A stretch of DNA of 64,000 nucleotides from Alteromonas mediterranea DE (GTDB taxonomy: Bacteria; Pseudomonadota; Gammaproteobacteria; Enterobacterales; Alteromonadaceae), in NCBI RefSeq assembly GCF_000020585.3, contig NC_011138.3, forward strand, positions 3,410,330 to 3,474,329, written 5' to 3'. Under the pieces are notes generated by a model. It was given only the letters and a program-made list of their open reading frames with translations, did not search any database and had not been told where the DNA came from. Below, one piece after another: positions 7,642 to 17,625 of this stretch. A program made the position numbers and the translations under genes. The first letter of the stretch is position 1. Each line of letters starts with the position of its first letter.

Positions 7642-8901
7642 ATGACGAATCAAACTGACGATATCACTTCTACTCAGACAGCTTCTCATCGGGTCTGTTC
7701 AGAAGAAAGTTCAGCGACGGGAGAATATTCACTGGCAACTATTACATTCTGGCTAGCTTTCGGTACTTTTGTAATAGGTTGCAGCGAATTTGCTGCTATG
7801 GGGTTACTGCCCTACTTCGCGGAAGATTTTGGTATTACTGAAAACGTTGCAGGTCATGCAATTAGTGCCTATGCCATTGGCGTTGTAGTAGGCGCACCGC
7901 TTATCACTATCTTCTTTTCTCGCCTTGCTAGGCGCACCATGCTTATTTCAATGATGATATTTTATGCCGGTGGGAATCTGCTAACAGCACTAGCATGGTC
8001 AGAATGGACAATGAATATAGCGCGCTTTATTGCTGGCCTTCCTCACGGTGCCTATTTCGGTATTGCCATGCTTTTTGCAGCTGACATTGCGGGTAAAAAT
8101 AAACGGGCCCAGGCGGTGAGTAACGTCATCATGGGTTTAGCTATTGCTAATATTATTGGGGTGCCGTCAATTAGCGGTATCGGGCAAATGTTTGGCTGGA
8201 GAACCGGCTTTTTCATGATTTCTGCCTTTGCACTAGCGACCGCTTTAATGGTCTGGAAAACTGCACCTTACCGCGGTCCAAACCCAGATGCCAAGCCTCT
8301 AACTGAACTCAAAGCGCTAAAAAATAAAGACGTACTGCTGGTATTGCTCATGGGCGCTATTGGCTTTGGGGGCATGTTCTCGGTGTACTCCTATTTTAGT
8401 GCCTCGTACTTAAACACGACCTCGGCACCCGAATGGGGAATTTCTGCAACCTTGCTTATCTATGGCATTGGCGTGACCCTGGGCAACATTATCGCTGGGC
8501 GCTATTCTGAAGGCCGACTGCTAACTTCAGCCATCGTTTTTCAGGTTCTACTTGGTTTATCTGCAGCCGCGTACGCCGCGTCTATGGGCCAGCCATATCT
8601 AATGGCAGCCTCATTGTTTTTCATCGGCATCGGGGGCGGTATGGTAGTGCCACTGCAAACCCGTTTAATGGATGTGGCGGGCGAAGCGCAAACCTTAGCA
8701 GGAGCCATGAACCATGCCGCTTTCAATACGGCAAACGCCTTGGGCCCTTGGCTGGCGGGTATGACGTTGTCAGCCGGCTATGGTTATGCTTCAACAGGTT
8801 GGGTAGGTTTAGCGCTGGCCGGTGGTGGCGTGTTGGTATGGCTAGCCATTGTTATGACTGCACGCAATACCCAAGTACAGACAGTAACCGTATCTGGTTG
8901 A
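7642..8901 (+). CDS. MFS transporter, DHA1 (AraJ/PbuE-like) family
   Basis: A 419-residue inner-membrane protein with twelve predicted helices and a hydrophilic, Ser/Thr-rich N-terminal tail of about 30 residues. The GCSEFAAMGLLPYFAEDFGI start of helix 1, the PHGAYFGIA segment and the MNHAAFNTANALGPWLAG helix 11 motif are typical of AraJ/PbuE-type drug or nucleoside/sugar exporters driven by protons. The first-loop MFS motif is degenerate (FFSRLARR). The exported compound cannot be deduced. It stands alone, between a leader hairpin and a 16-bp hairpin after its stop. Confidence 0.9.
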   Translation: MTNQTDDITSTQTASHRVCSEESSATGEYSLATITFWLAFGTFVIGCSEFAAMGLLPYFAEDFGITENVAGHAISAYAIGVVVGAPLITIFFSRLARRTMLISMMIFYAGGNLLTALAWSEWTMNIARFIAGLPHGAYFGIAMLFAADIAGKNKRAQAVSNVIMGLAIANIIGVPSISGIGQMFGWRTGFFMISAFALATALMVWKTAPYRGPNPDAKPLTELKALKNKDVLLVLLMGAIGFGGMFSVYSYFSASYLNTTSAPEWGISATLLIYGIGVTLGNIIAGRYSEGRLLTSAIVFQVLLGLSAAAYAASMGQPYLMAASLFFIGIGGGMVVPLQTRLMDVAGEAQTLAGAMNHAAFNTANALGPWLAGMTLSAGYGYASTGWVGLALAGGGVLVWLAIVMTARNTQVQTVTVSG

Positions 8902-8907
8902 GCTACC

Positions 8908-8943
8908 AGTTAGTGCTGACAACCTCAGTTGTCAGCACTAACT
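8908..8943. terminator. Perfect 16-bp hairpin between convergent genes
   Basis: AGTTAGTGCTGACAAC and its exact complement are separated by CTCA. It lies 7 bases after the MFS stop and 16 bases before the end of the RRM gene. No T tract follows on either strand, so it may act as a transcript stabiliser or a weak bidirectional terminator. Confidence 0.55.
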
Positions 8944-8958
8944 CAATTACTCTCAGAA

Positions 8959-9312
8959 CTATTCCGCGTCCTTTTCACTCTCAGAACTGTTACTAGAAGC
9001 CGTTCCCCACACATTGTCAGGAATATCTCTTTTAGGCGCAGGCGCATCATCTATCGCTGCAGCTTGCTTTTTCTCTTGATTTGACCACTTAACACGAATT
9101 TTCTTACCGTCGATAACCTTGGCGTTAAGCTTTTCAATCGCTTTATCGGTTTCTTCTTGTGTGCTCATTTCAACGAAACCGAAGCCTTTAGATAGGTTTG
9201 TAGCCTCATCCATTACCAGATCGCACGATGCTATGGTGCCAAACTCAAAAAACAGATCCTCAAGATTTTCCTGAGTGAATGATTTAGGTAAATTGCGAAC
9301 TAATATGCTCAA
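8959..9312 (-). CDS. RNA-binding protein with one RRM domain
   Basis: A 117-residue protein with an RRM at residues 1-78: RNP2 ILVRNL near residues 3-8 and RNP1 KGFGFVEM at 42-49. The tail is charged and low in complexity (SSNSSESEKDAE). Bacterial single-RRM proteins bind single-stranded RNA and are often cold-induced; that role is inferred here. The start is a TTG at 9312 preceded by AGGGCATAACC, with no ATG that keeps RNP2, so TTG initiation seems real. Confidence 0.88.
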   Translation of the reverse strand: MSILVRNLPKSFTQENLEDLFFEFGTIASCDLVMDEATNLSKGFGFVEMSTQEETDKAIEKLNAKVIDGKKIRVKWSNQEKKQAAAIDDAPAPKRDIPDNVWGTASSNSSESEKDAE

Positions 9313-9595
9313 GGTTATGCCCTACTTGGTGGGTGATTGGTAGTGAACATAGTGTAGCATGCAGCAGTGTGTTTGTTTGCTAATCTTATTGTCTGTGAGT
9401 AGATGAGGATTCGTTCTGACAAAGAAGCGGGAAGGCATAGCTGGTATCAAATTGGGCTTCAGATTGAATCTGAACATTTACATCACCACCGCAGAAGTGC
9501 GATGGCAATGTTTTAGGAGCATAGTGGTTCGAACTCGCGCTAACTTTGCGTGTTAGCGCCAATTTGATTGATTTATCACTATCCGCTGAAACGCG

Positions 9596-10375
9596 TTATT
9601 CGCTTTCTTGATTGCGAAGATACACCAGTTCCGTCGATGAGCTTTGTTCTTCGCTAAACACATAGCCGTCTACATCGAAGTTTTTCAAGCCTTCTACATC
9701 TTCAACACGATTTTCAAGGATGTAACGCGCCATAAGACCCCGCGCTTTCTTTGCAAAGAAGCTGATAATTTTATACTGGCCATTTTTGCAATCTTTGAAG
9801 GTTGGCGTAATGATCATGCCGTCTAGAGACTTTTTCTTCACGGCTTTGAAGTACTCGTTAGAGGCAAGGTTAATAAGTACATTATCGCCCTGTGCTTCTA
9901 ATGCTTTATTCAACACATAGGTAATACGATCATCCCAGAACGCATATAAGTCTTTGCCTTCAGGGTTCGCTAATTTAGTGCCCATTTCCAAGCGATAAGC
10001 CTGCATCAAATCAAGGGGGCGTAATAAGCCATAGAGGCCTGACAAAATGCGTAAATGTTTCTGTGCGTACGCAACTGTGTCGCTATCTAGCGAGTATGCG
10101 TCCAGCCCGGTATACACGTCGCCGTTAAACGCATACATAGCTTGACGCGCGTTGTCAGGAGTAAATGGCGTAGTAAACTCGGCGAAGCGGTTAGCATTTA
10201 AGGTGGCTAACTTGTCGCTGATTTTCATTAACGATGATAAATCGGCAGGCGATAACGTGCGACAGACTTCCATCAGCTTTTCCGTGTCTTCGAGCATGGC
10301 AGGCTGAGTAAACTGTTTTACTGGAATGTCGCTTTCAAAATCTAGATTTTTCGCTGGGGATACTACAACTAACAT
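9596..10375 (-). CDS. yaaA: Peroxide stress protein YaaA (DUF328)
   Basis: A 259-residue cytosolic protein of the YaaA/DUF328 family, which in E. coli limits free iron and DNA damage during hydrogen peroxide stress. Family hallmarks are the start [13 protein letters not shown], the [20 protein letters not shown] block near residues 110-130 and [21 protein letters not shown] near 190-212. The ATG at 10375 follows AAGGAGTCGAA. The MITE-like element begins 18 bases upstream of this start, so the promoter must lie inside or beyond that element. Confidence 0.95.
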   Translation of the reverse strand: MLVVVSPAKNLDFESDIPVKQFTQPAMLEDTEKLMEVCRTLSPADLSSLMKISDKLATLNANRFAEFTTPFTPDNARQAMYAFNGDVYTGLDAYSLDSDTVAYAQKHLRILSGLYGLLRPLDLMQAYRLEMGTKLANPEGKDLYAFWDDRITYVLNKALEAQGDNVLINLASNEYFKAVKKKSLDGMIITPTFKDCKNGQYKIISFFAKKARGLMARYILENRVEDVEGLKNFDVDGYVFSEEQSSSTELVYLRNQESE

Positions 10376-10392
10376 TTCGACTCCTTAAATTC

Positions 10393-10661
10393 TTATACCA
10401 ATCCGCATAGATCATTGCCGACTCAGAAGGCGCTGGCAAGTTTCCTAGCAAAGCGTGGGAATGCAGGAATGGCTGTTCCCTTTCAAATTCCCAGAATGAA
10501 GCTAGGAAGCTTGCCAGACCTTCCCGAAGGGCGAGTTTAAAATGCCCGTACTCTTTGTTGTGCCACCTTGATGTAGGACCACTATACCTGCGGTGACACG
10601 CCGCGATTACGAACATTTTAACTCTCGCTGAGTGGGTAATGATCTATGCGGAATGGTATTA
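10393..10661. mobile_element. MITE-like element with 34-bp terminal inverted repeats
   Basis: A 269-bp segment bounded by inverted repeats at 10393-10426 and 10628-10661 that match at 30 of 34 positions (core CCGCATAGATCATT). A nested hairpin (CTGGCAAGTTTCCTAGC at 10433-10449 with GCTAGGAAGCTTGCCAG at 10501-10517) and several shorter stems fill the interior. No transposase is encoded, and the 93-codon minus-strand frame inside looks like chance translation of the repeat. No clear target duplication was seen. The size and termini fit a non-autonomous miniature transposable element. Confidence 0.75.
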
Positions 10662-11024
10662 CCCCATATTGTACCACCTGATACGCTTGAAAAAGCAAAA
10701 TGGCATAAGAAAGACGCAAATTGGCTTAACAGAGAAATCCGATTAGCCATTTTGTCATTATCTTATGTATGAATTGTCACACGGGTTTGATATAAATAGC
10801 ATTACAATTAATTATTCAAACAATAATTCAGATACACCTCTGGTTGTGTGTCTTGAAGATCAAAGCGCTATATTCGCATTTGCCCTTTTCCCCATGGGAT
10901 ACAAAAGAGAGCAGAAAGAAAACGCAAGCGCAAAACCCTACACACGCGCAAGCGAACCGTTTTATTCAACTGGCTTTTCCAGCGAGTTGTCCAAACTTAT
11001 TATTGATAAAGAACAGAGAGAATT
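10662..11024 (+). other. Upstream region of tal-pgi
   Basis: A 363-base AT-rich stretch between the MITE-like element and tal, probably carrying the tal promoter. Two overlapping frames here (10765-11028 and 10844-11053) run into tal and have no family resemblance, so they are not called. Confidence 0.35.
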
Positions 11025-11984
11025 ATGAGCAATCAGTTAGCTTCATTACGTGATATCACCACCGTAGTTGCCGACACGGGCGACATCGATGCCATTAAAA
11101 AATATCAGCCGGTTGATGCCACTACCAACCCGTCGCTACTTTTGAAAGCGGCTGGTCTTCCTCAATATGCAAGCCTAATTGATGACGCTGTAGCATGGGC
11201 AAAGCTGCAGTCTAACGATGCAGAACAGCAACTAACAGACGCGTCTGACAAGCTTGCCGTGGCTATTGGTAAAGAAATTTCTGGCACTATCCCGGGCCGA
11301 ATTTCTACCGAAGTTGATGCTCGCCTATCGTTTGATACCGCAGCAACCATCGAAAAAGCAGAGCGCTTAGTTCAGCTTTATGAAGACGCTGGCATCGATA
11401 AGTCACGTATCTTAATTAAAATTGCATCAACGTGGGAAGGTATTCAAGCGGCAGAAGCACTAGAGAAAAAAGGTATTCAATGCAACCTTACTTTGCTATT
11501 TAGCTTTGCCCAAGCTCAAGCGTGTGCCGAAGCGGGCGTATACCTTATTTCGCCTTTCGTAGGCCGTATTTTAGACTGGTACAAGAAAGCAACCGGTACC
11601 GAATCTTACGCACCAGATGAAGACCCAGGTGTAGTATCTGTAACGAAAATTTACAACTACTACAAAGAACATGGCTACAAGACGGTAGTGATGGGCGCAA
11701 GCTTCCGTAACATTGGCGAAATTCAGGCGCTAGCGGGCTGCGACCGCTTAACGATAAGCCCTGCACTACTTGAAGAATTGGCAAACGAGCCAGGCGACTT
11801 GGAAGTGAAACTTAAAGACAACGACGCAACCAAAACACCAGGTGAGCGTTTAACTGAAAGCGAATTCCGCTGGGCAATGAACGAAGATGCGATGGCAACT
11901 GAAAAGCTATCTGAAGGCATTCGCAACTTTGCTGCCGACCAAGAAAAACTTGAAGCTACGCTTCGCGAAAAACTAAGCGCATAA
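11025..11984 (+). CDS. tal: Transaldolase
   Basis: A 319-residue cytosolic enzyme of the pentose phosphate pathway that moves a dihydroxyacetone unit from sedoheptulose 7-phosphate to glyceraldehyde 3-phosphate. The N-terminal [12 protein letters not shown] motif (31-42) and the Schiff-base lysine K132 in [13 protein letters not shown] are present, and length matches E. coli TalB. It is followed after 14 bases by pgi, so the two form an operon that links the pentose phosphate shunt to glycolysis or gluconeogenesis. The ATG follows AGAGAGAATT. Confidence 0.97.
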   Translation: MSNQLASLRDITTVVADTGDIDAIKKYQPVDATTNPSLLLKAAGLPQYASLIDDAVAWAKLQSNDAEQQLTDASDKLAVAIGKEISGTIPGRISTEVDARLSFDTAATIEKAERLVQLYEDAGIDKSRILIKIASTWEGIQAAEALEKKGIQCNLTLLFSFAQAQACAEAGVYLISPFVGRILDWYKKATGTESYAPDEDPGVVSVTKIYNYYKEHGYKTVVMGASFRNIGEIQALAGCDRLTISPALLEELANEPGDLEVKLKDNDATKTPGERLTESEFRWAMNEDAMATEKLSEGIRNFAADQEKLEATLREKLSA

Positions 11985-11998
11985 GGGCTATTGAAACA

Positions 11999-13648
11999 AT
12001 GAGTGTTTTAACTTCTCTTCCTGAATGGAAAAACTTATCTGATATTGCTGCATCAGTGAAAAGTGCGCATATGCGCGACTGGTTTGCACAAGACACAAGC
12101 CGCGCGGATAAGATGCAGCTAGAAGCTTGCGGTATTTTTCTAGACTACTCGAAAAACCGCGTAAACGAAGACGCGTTAAAAGGCCTATTTGATCTTGCTC
12201 GTGCCTGTAAGTTAGAAACCCTTCGCGACGCGATGTTTTCTGGTGAGCAAATCAACTCAACCGAAGGTCGCGCAGTGCTTCACACCGCGCTTCGTAACTT
12301 CTCTGACCGCAAAGTGTTGGTAGACGGCGAAGACGTAATGCCTGAAGTACATGCAACGCTTGAAAAAATTGAAGCGTTTACCGCGTCTATTCACAGCGGC
12401 GAGCATAAAGGGTACACCGGCAAGCCTATTAAGCACATTGTGGCAATTGGTATTGGAGGCTCGTTCCTTGGGCCTAAAATAATGACCGAGGCGTTAAAAC
12501 CCCATACGGTTGACGCAGTGAAAGTACACTTCGTTGCCAACGTTGACGGCTGTCATATTCACGACGTGCTATCTAGCATTGATTTTGAAGAGACCTTGGT
12601 GGTGATGTCATCGAAGTCTTTCTCTACTCAAGAGACGCTTCAAAATACACTTACAGCTAAAGACTGGTTCTTAAAGTCTGGCGGTACTCAGGAAGATATC
12701 GCAAAACACTTTGTAGCAGTGTCTTCAAACGTTAAAGCAGCTACCGACTTCGGTATTAGCGCAGACAACATCTTCCCAATGTGGGACTGGGTAGGCGGGC
12801 GCTATTCACTCTGGTCTGCTATTGGCCTGCCTATTTCATTAGCATTGGGTTTTGAAAACTTTAAGGGCTTACTTGAAGGCGCGTTTGAAATGGATAACCA
12901 TTTCACTACCGCGCCTTTAGAAGAAAACATGCCCGTATTGCTTGGCCTATTAGGTATTTGGTACAGAAACTTTTTCGATGCACAGTCTCATGTATTACTG
13001 CCTTATTACCATTACCTGCGCGGTCTACCTGCCTACGTACAGCAGTTAGATATGGAAAGTAACGGTAAAGAAGTGACTCAAGAAGGGGAAAGCGTAGACT
13101 ACCCTACTGGCCCAATTATTTGGGGTAGTGAAGGGACTAACGGTCAGCATAGCTTCCACCAGCTTATTCACCAAGGTTCAGGCGTTATTCCAGCTGATTT
13201 CATGCTGCCGCTTAACGTACCAAACCAAGATGATACGCACCACGCCATGCTCGCGTCTAACTGCTTCGGACAAACTCAGGCACTGATGCAGGGTAAATCC
13301 TTTGAAGAGTGTTATGCGGACTTAGATGGCAAGGGCCTAGACGACGCAGAACGTAAGCGTTTAGCGGCTCACAAAACCATGCCGGGTAACAAGCCAAGCA
13401 ACACCTTCTTGTTTGATTCACTCACGCCTCAAACACTTGGCGCGTTGGTTGCAATGTATGAGCATAAGGTATTCGTTCAGGGTGTTATCTGGAACCTTAA
13501 CTCATTCGACCAATGGGGCGTAGAGTTAGGTAAAGTATTAGGAAACCAAGTACTTGCTGGCATTCAAGGCGAAGCAGACAAAGACAATTTCGATGCTTCA
13601 ACACAACAATTGATTGCCAAATTCAGAGCAGCGAATGCACCAAAATAA
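11999..13648 (+). CDS. pgi: Glucose-6-phosphate isomerase
   Basis: A 549-residue cytosolic enzyme that interconverts glucose 6-phosphate and fructose 6-phosphate. Family motifs are [12 protein letters not shown] near residues 150-161, [12 protein letters not shown] near 202-213, [15 protein letters not shown] near 261-275 and [12 protein letters not shown] near 500-511, with the active-site glutamate in the [11 protein letters not shown] block. Length equals the E. coli enzyme. It is the second gene of the tal-pgi unit, which ends at a strong terminator. Confidence 0.98.
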   Translation: MSVLTSLPEWKNLSDIAASVKSAHMRDWFAQDTSRADKMQLEACGIFLDYSKNRVNEDALKGLFDLARACKLETLRDAMFSGEQINSTEGRAVLHTALRNFSDRKVLVDGEDVMPEVHATLEKIEAFTASIHSGEHKGYTGKPIKHIVAIGIGGSFLGPKIMTEALKPHTVDAVKVHFVANVDGCHIHDVLSSIDFEETLVVMSSKSFSTQETLQNTLTAKDWFLKSGGTQEDIAKHFVAVSSNVKAATDFGISADNIFPMWDWVGGRYSLWSAIGLPISLALGFENFKGLLEGAFEMDNHFTTAPLEENMPVLLGLLGIWYRNFFDAQSHVLLPYYHYLRGLPAYVQQLDMESNGKEVTQEGESVDYPTGPIIWGSEGTNGQHSFHQLIHQGSGVIPADFMLPLNVPNQDDTHHAMLASNCFGQTQALMQGKSFEECYADLDGKGLDDAERKRLAAHKTMPGNKPSNTFLFDSLTPQTLGALVAMYEHKVFVQGVIWNLNSFDQWGVELGKVLGNQVLAGIQGEADKDNFDASTQQLIAKFRAANAPK

Positions 13649-13697
13649 GGAATGAGAGGTGATGTAAAATCACCCACTTGGTGCAAATAACAAACTG

Positions 13698-13731
13698 AAC
13701 GGCCAGCTTTTTCGGAAGCTGGCCGTTTTTT
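13698..13731 (+). terminator. Rho-independent terminator after pgi
   Basis: AACGGCCAGCTT (13698-13709) pairs with AAGCTGGCCGTT (13716-13727) and is followed by T residues, about 50 bases past the pgi stop. Confidence 0.93.
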
Positions 13732-14012
13732 GTTGCGGTATTCATCGGCTATACGACAGACACTTTTTGACATCCGTAACACTGTGTATTTGGTCACTAA
13801 TAAAACAAATAGGATCATATACATACAGCATTTGTTTACGCTTTAAACACACTGGACATTTTCTTACCGTTGTCATCATATCGTCACAATTTGTTAATAA
13901 AAGGTAAATTAAACTATTTTATTTTAGTGACGGCTGTGATACAAAATCGTACAGAGGGAATTAAAAACATAAAACTCTGTATTAGTTGTAGTGGTATAAA
14001 AAGGAGATCCCA
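13732..14012 (+). other. Promoter region of the DUF3545 gene
   Basis: An AT-rich region with no supported gene. It holds TTGTTA and TATTTT 18 bases apart near 13890-13920, a possible but weak sigma-70 promoter for the small gene at 14013. Confidence 0.3.
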
Positions 14013-14189
14013 GTGGATAAATCAGATCTATTTGCCATGTTAGACATCGAAGCAAGCCCAGCAAAAACCAAAAGTAAAAAACGTAAGTGGAGAGAAATCG
14101 AAGCGCTACAAGATCGCTACAAATTAGAAAAAGAACTGGCTGAACTCGATTGTGGTTTCGAGTACGAGCTAGAAACACTGGAAAGATAA
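14013..14189 (+). CDS. DUF3545 family small protein
   Basis: A 58-residue protein starting at GTG after AAGGAGATCCCA and ending with its own terminator 4 bases after the stop. It is lysine-rich in the middle (KTKSKKRKWREIEALQDRYK) and acidic at the end (ELDCGFEYELETLER). The KWREIEALQDR block is the hallmark of DUF3545, a small family found in Vibrio, Shewanella and Alteromonas with no known function. Strong initiation and termination signals argue that it is a real, independently expressed gene. Confidence 0.85.
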   Translation: MDKSDLFAMLDIEASPAKTKSKKRKWREIEALQDRYKLEKELAELDCGFEYELETLER

Positions 14190-14193
14190 ACTG

Positions 14194-14225
14194 AAGGCCG
14201 CCTGATAAAACAGACGGCCTTTTTA
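14194..14225 (+). terminator. Terminator after the DUF3545 gene
   Basis: AAGGCCGCCTG and CAGACGGCCTT form a stem with one mismatch around ATAAAA, followed by four T residues. Confidence 0.88.
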
Positions 14226-14442
14226 CTTTCTGGCTTTGGAAAGCGTGCTGCAGTCATGTGTGCTAGGCATAGCTGTGCTTTGAATAGTGCTACCTATCAC
14301 TCATGTAAGTACGCATGCAGGTACTTATATAAGCTCATATTTAGCGCTGCATGCTATACCGCAATGTGTAGATGTTCTGCTACCCAAGGTGTTGGTTGCG
14401 TTGCTACATATTCTTCTAAATAGAGCACGATGCTAACTAGAT

Positions 14443-15108
14443 TTACACCTGCCAGTTGATTGGGGTTTTGCCTTTCTCAACAAGGTATTCGTTGGTTTGG
14501 CTAAAATGCTTACACCCTAGAAAGCCTCTATGGGCTGAAAGCGGCGAAGGGTGCGGTGCGTGTAACACTTTGTGTTTTTCGCGGTCTATATGCTTACCCT
14601 TCTTTTGCGCATGACTGCCCCACAAAAGAAATACCACGTTCTCGCAGTTCGCATTTACCACATCGATAACTTTGTCGGTGAAGGTTTCCCACCCCCACTT
14701 CGCATGGCTGTGTGCCTTGCCCTGCTCTACGGTAAGTACGGTATTAAGTAACAACACACCTTGCTCTGCCCATGGCGTCAGCGTACCGTGATTAGGCTCG
14801 ACAAAGCCGTCGATATCGGTCAATAGTTCCTTGTACATGTTTTTAAGCGACGGCGGCGTTTTCACACCTGCTTGAACAGAAAAACAAAGGCCGTGGGCTT
14901 GATTAGGGCCGTGATAAGGATCTTGCCCTAGTATCACCACATTAACTTTATCGAGCGGCGTGTATTTTAGCGCATTGAATACATCAGGCTGAGGCGGGTA
15001 AATAACACTACCCGCTTCACGCGCTTGCTTTACGCGCTCAAGTAACTCAACAAAGTACTCTTTTTGTTTCTCGTTACCTAGCGCGCTTTGCCATGTTAGT
15101 GATGTCAT
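14443..15108 (-). CDS. ung: Uracil-DNA glycosylase
   Basis: A 221-residue base-excision repair enzyme that removes uracil from DNA. The catalytic motif [13 protein letters not shown] begins at residue 61 (water-activating D63) and the second motif [11 protein letters not shown] lies near residue 186 with the catalytic histidine. Length fits family 1 UDGs. Its ATG overlaps the thrC stop by one base (TAATG on the minus strand), so it is probably translated by re-initiation as the last gene of the thr operon, an unusual place for a repair gene. Confidence 0.97.
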   Translation of the reverse strand: MTSLTWQSALGNEKQKEYFVELLERVKQAREAGSVIYPPQPDVFNALKYTPLDKVNVVILGQDPYHGPNQAHGLCFSVQAGVKTPPSLKNMYKELLTDIDGFVEPNHGTLTPWAEQGVLLLNTVLTVEQGKAHSHAKWGWETFTDKVIDVVNANCENVVFLLWGSHAQKKGKHIDREKHKVLHAPHPSPLSAHRGFLGCKHFSQTNEYLVEKGKTPINWQV

Positions 15109-16391
15109 TACTTAAGCAAGTTCATCATGTGCTGCTTAAGCGCATCATAGGACGCAGGTAAGTCTACCGCTAGGCTGTCTTCGCCCGCTACGTCTGCTAA
15201 CGGCTTTGGCAAGCTTATTGGGTTACCCAATACGTTTTCTACCGTTTCTCTGAACTTAGCTGGGTGAGCAGTACCTAAAAACAGGCCAATTTCACCGTCT
15301 TGCAGGTCGTGGCTTACCGCGCGATAGGCAATAGCAGCGTGTGGCTCACTGGTGTAGCCTTGCTGCGCTAGCTGGCGCATGGCAAGCTGAGTATATTCTT
15401 CATCAACCATTTCACCCTTAAGGCACGCTTTGTCGATGTAACCACGCTCAATTAACGCTTCAATACGCGGCCAGTTGTTCGGCTGGCTAACATCCATTGC
15501 GTTCGACATAGTGGCAACCGTCGCTTTCGGGTCCCACTCCCCCGTTTTTAAGTAACGAGGCACGGTATCGTTTAAGTTAGTTGCGGCAATGAAGCGTTTA
15601 ATCGGTAGGCCTAACGATTTAGCGATCATGCCTGCCGTAAGATTACCGAAGTTACCGCTAGGTACCGAAATAACAAGCTGGTCGCGCTTCTCTTTGGGCA
15701 GTTGGCTAACCGCTTCAAAGTAGTAACATACCTGTGCCAGTAAACGACTTATATTAATGGAGTTCGCAGAGTTGAGGTGAAGACCTTCACGCACATCTGG
15801 GTCGTCAAACGCAGTTTTCACAAGGGACTGGCATGCATCAAAATCTGATTCGATTGCTACAGTGTGAATATTACCGCCCAACGTAGTGAAAAGCTTTTCT
15901 TGCAACGCGCTGATCTTGCCCTTAGGGAACAAGATAACCACGTTGATATTGTCGATACCGTGGAACGCATGAGCAACAGCTGCACCTGTATCGCCTGACG
16001 TGGCGGTTAGGATAGTCACAGGCTTACCTTCGCTTATACGCGAGAGCGTTTGTGCCATAAAACGGCCACCAAAGTCTTTAAACGCAAGGGTTGGGCCGTG
16101 GAAAAGCTCTAGGCTATAAACGTTATCGTTAACCTGTTCAACCGGCGCACCAAATGCGAAAGCTGTTTTGACAATTTCTTCAAGCTCGCCGTTATTAAGC
16201 TCGTCTCCAATAAGCGCACGAAGCACATCAATGCTGCGCTCTACAAATGGCTTTTCCAGCAATTCGTCAATATTGTCTAAGGTAGGAATATGCTCTGGAA
16301 AATAAAGCCCTTGGTTCTTACCTAAACCACGCTTTACCGCTTCAGCAAAGCTCGCTGTGTCCGATGAATCTTTTAAATTTACCAATTCCAC
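15108..16391 (-). CDS. thrC: Threonine synthase
   Basis: A 427-residue PLP enzyme that converts O-phosphohomoserine to threonine. The PLP lysine is K105 in [12 protein letters not shown], and the phosphate-binding loop is [13 protein letters not shown] near residue 242. The start is a GTG at 16391, giving [10 protein letters not shown], which aligns with the known N-terminus of enterobacterial ThrC. It is separated from thrB by 161 bases that contain a small GGGCG/CGCCC inverted repeat (about 16404-16430), and it is coupled to ung at its end. Confidence 0.97.
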   Translation of the reverse strand: MELVNLKDSSDTASFAEAVKRGLGKNQGLYFPEHIPTLDNIDELLEKPFVERSIDVLRALIGDELNNGELEEIVKTAFAFGAPVEQVNDNVYSLELFHGPTLAFKDFGGRFMAQTLSRISEGKPVTILTATSGDTGAAVAHAFHGIDNINVVILFPKGKISALQEKLFTTLGGNIHTVAIESDFDACQSLVKTAFDDPDVREGLHLNSANSINISRLLAQVCYYFEAVSQLPKEKRDQLVISVPSGNFGNLTAGMIAKSLGLPIKRFIAATNLNDTVPRYLKTGEWDPKATVATMSNAMDVSQPNNWPRIEALIERGYIDKACLKGEMVDEEYTQLAMRQLAQQGYTSEPHAAIAYRAVSHDLQDGEIGLFLGTAHPAKFRETVENVLGNPISLPKPLADVAGEDSLAVDLPASYDALKQHMMNLLK

Positions 16392-16552
16392 TTGCTGTTA
16401 CCTTTTTTATTGGGCGAATTCTCCGCCCTTTCAAACTTTTAATTTGTTTCTTTGCTTACTCGCATGGCCTGCATTATTCGCGTTGGCTTGCGAGCGTTGC
16501 GCTGCCCAGTTTTCTATGTAGTGAAATTAGGCAGATTTAGTTATTGCGTCAA

Positions 16553-17500
16553 TTATTCAGAAATTAGCGTGCCCTGGCTAGGGATTTGGCACACATGACT
16601 AAAACCGTCTTCGTTCTGAATGTAGTTCTCAGTTAAATAGGCTGCGACCTTTTCTGCCTGCGCTTTCGATGAGCAAACCGCAAACACCGTTGGGCCTGAG
16701 CCGGAAATACCGAACGCCAGCGCGCCGGTTTCTTCGCTAAACGCGCGGGCTTCATCGAAGCCTGGCAGTAGCGACTTTCTGTAGGGCTCGGCGATAACAT
16801 CTTTCATGACCGACGCAGCTAAGTCAAAGTTGCCTGCATGTAACGCGTGTACAAATACGCCAAGCTGGCGGCCAAACGTAAGTGCTGTTGCCATGTCTAC
16901 TTGCTTAGGCAATATATCTCGTGCAGCCGCTGTCGACACGCTAATGCCCGAATAACAAATGGCGTAGTACCAGTCGTCGTTCAGAGGTAATGACAGTGTG
17001 ACAGGCGCCTCGCTCCCCGTCATTAGCGTCATGCCGCCCAAATAACACGGTGCTACGTTGTCATAGTGAACGCTACCGCTAATTTGCCCTTCTAATTCGC
17101 CCATCATGATAAGTAACGTATCTTGGTCAAACGGCGTATCGAAGTAAGCATTTAGCGCTGCGAACGCCGCCACTATTGAACTGGCGCTTGATCCTAGGCC
17201 ACTGCCGATAGGCAAGTTCTTGTGAAGTGTCAGAGCAACCGGCGATGTTGGCTTACCTGCTTTTTCCATTTGCTCACAAAAATAGTGATAGCACTTAGTG
17301 ACAATATTGCTATCTGTATCACCTGGAAGCTTATGGGCAAAGCGCCCTACTGTTTCTAACGAAAATGATTCAGCGGATGTTATTTCAACCTCGTCACCTA
17401 GCTTAGTGCCGTCAACAGGCGCAAGGGCCGCGCCAAGTACGTCAAAGCCTAAGCTTACATTTCCTATTGATGCCGGCGCGAAGGCCTTTAATGCTTTCAT
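16553..17500 (-). CDS. thrB: Homoserine kinase
   Basis: A 315-residue GHMP-family kinase that phosphorylates homoserine. The start is the ATG at 17500 (MKALKAFAPASIGNVSLGFD), preferred over a longer open frame because it matches the family N-terminus. The ATP-binding GHMP motif LPIGSGLGSSASS is at about 96-108 and the C-terminal GISGSGPTVFAV motif near 272-283. It is the second enzyme gene of the operon, 125 bases after thrA. Confidence 0.97.
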   Translation of the reverse strand: MKALKAFAPASIGNVSLGFDVLGAALAPVDGTKLGDEVEITSAESFSLETVGRFAHKLPGDTDSNIVTKCYHYFCEQMEKAGKPTSPVALTLHKNLPIGSGLGSSASSIVAAFAALNAYFDTPFDQDTLLIMMGELEGQISGSVHYDNVAPCYLGGMTLMTGSEAPVTLSLPLNDDWYYAICYSGISVSTAAARDILPKQVDMATALTFGRQLGVFVHALHAGNFDLAASVMKDVIAEPYRKSLLPGFDEARAFSEETGALAFGISGSGPTVFAVCSSKAQAEKVAAYLTENYIQNEDGFSHVCQIPSQGTLISE

Positions 17501-17625
17501 ATTATTTCTCTTACTTCGCTGGCGACTAAGCATCTGCCACATGCTTTGCTTAGCTCGCCTAATCGAATGACTTACTTAAACCGCTTATTATTTACGTTTC
17601 GCTTTTACAAGGCTTCAGTTAGCCT

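Noticed and set aside
9537..9559. GCGCTAAC/GTTAGCGC hairpin after yaaA as a terminator
   Set aside because: The stem is only 8 bp and no T tract follows on the minus strand, so it is not called.
10335..10616. 93-codon minus-strand frame in the MITE-like element
   Set aside because: It overlaps the yaaA start and is explained by the repeat's inverted structure; no ribosome site or known domain.
10765..11053. Overlapping short frames before tal
   Set aside because: Both run into the tal coding region out of frame, and neither shows a domain.
16935..16942. TGTCGACA within thrB
   Set aside because: A single chance copy of the GntR-like palindrome inside a conserved gene, far from prp genes.
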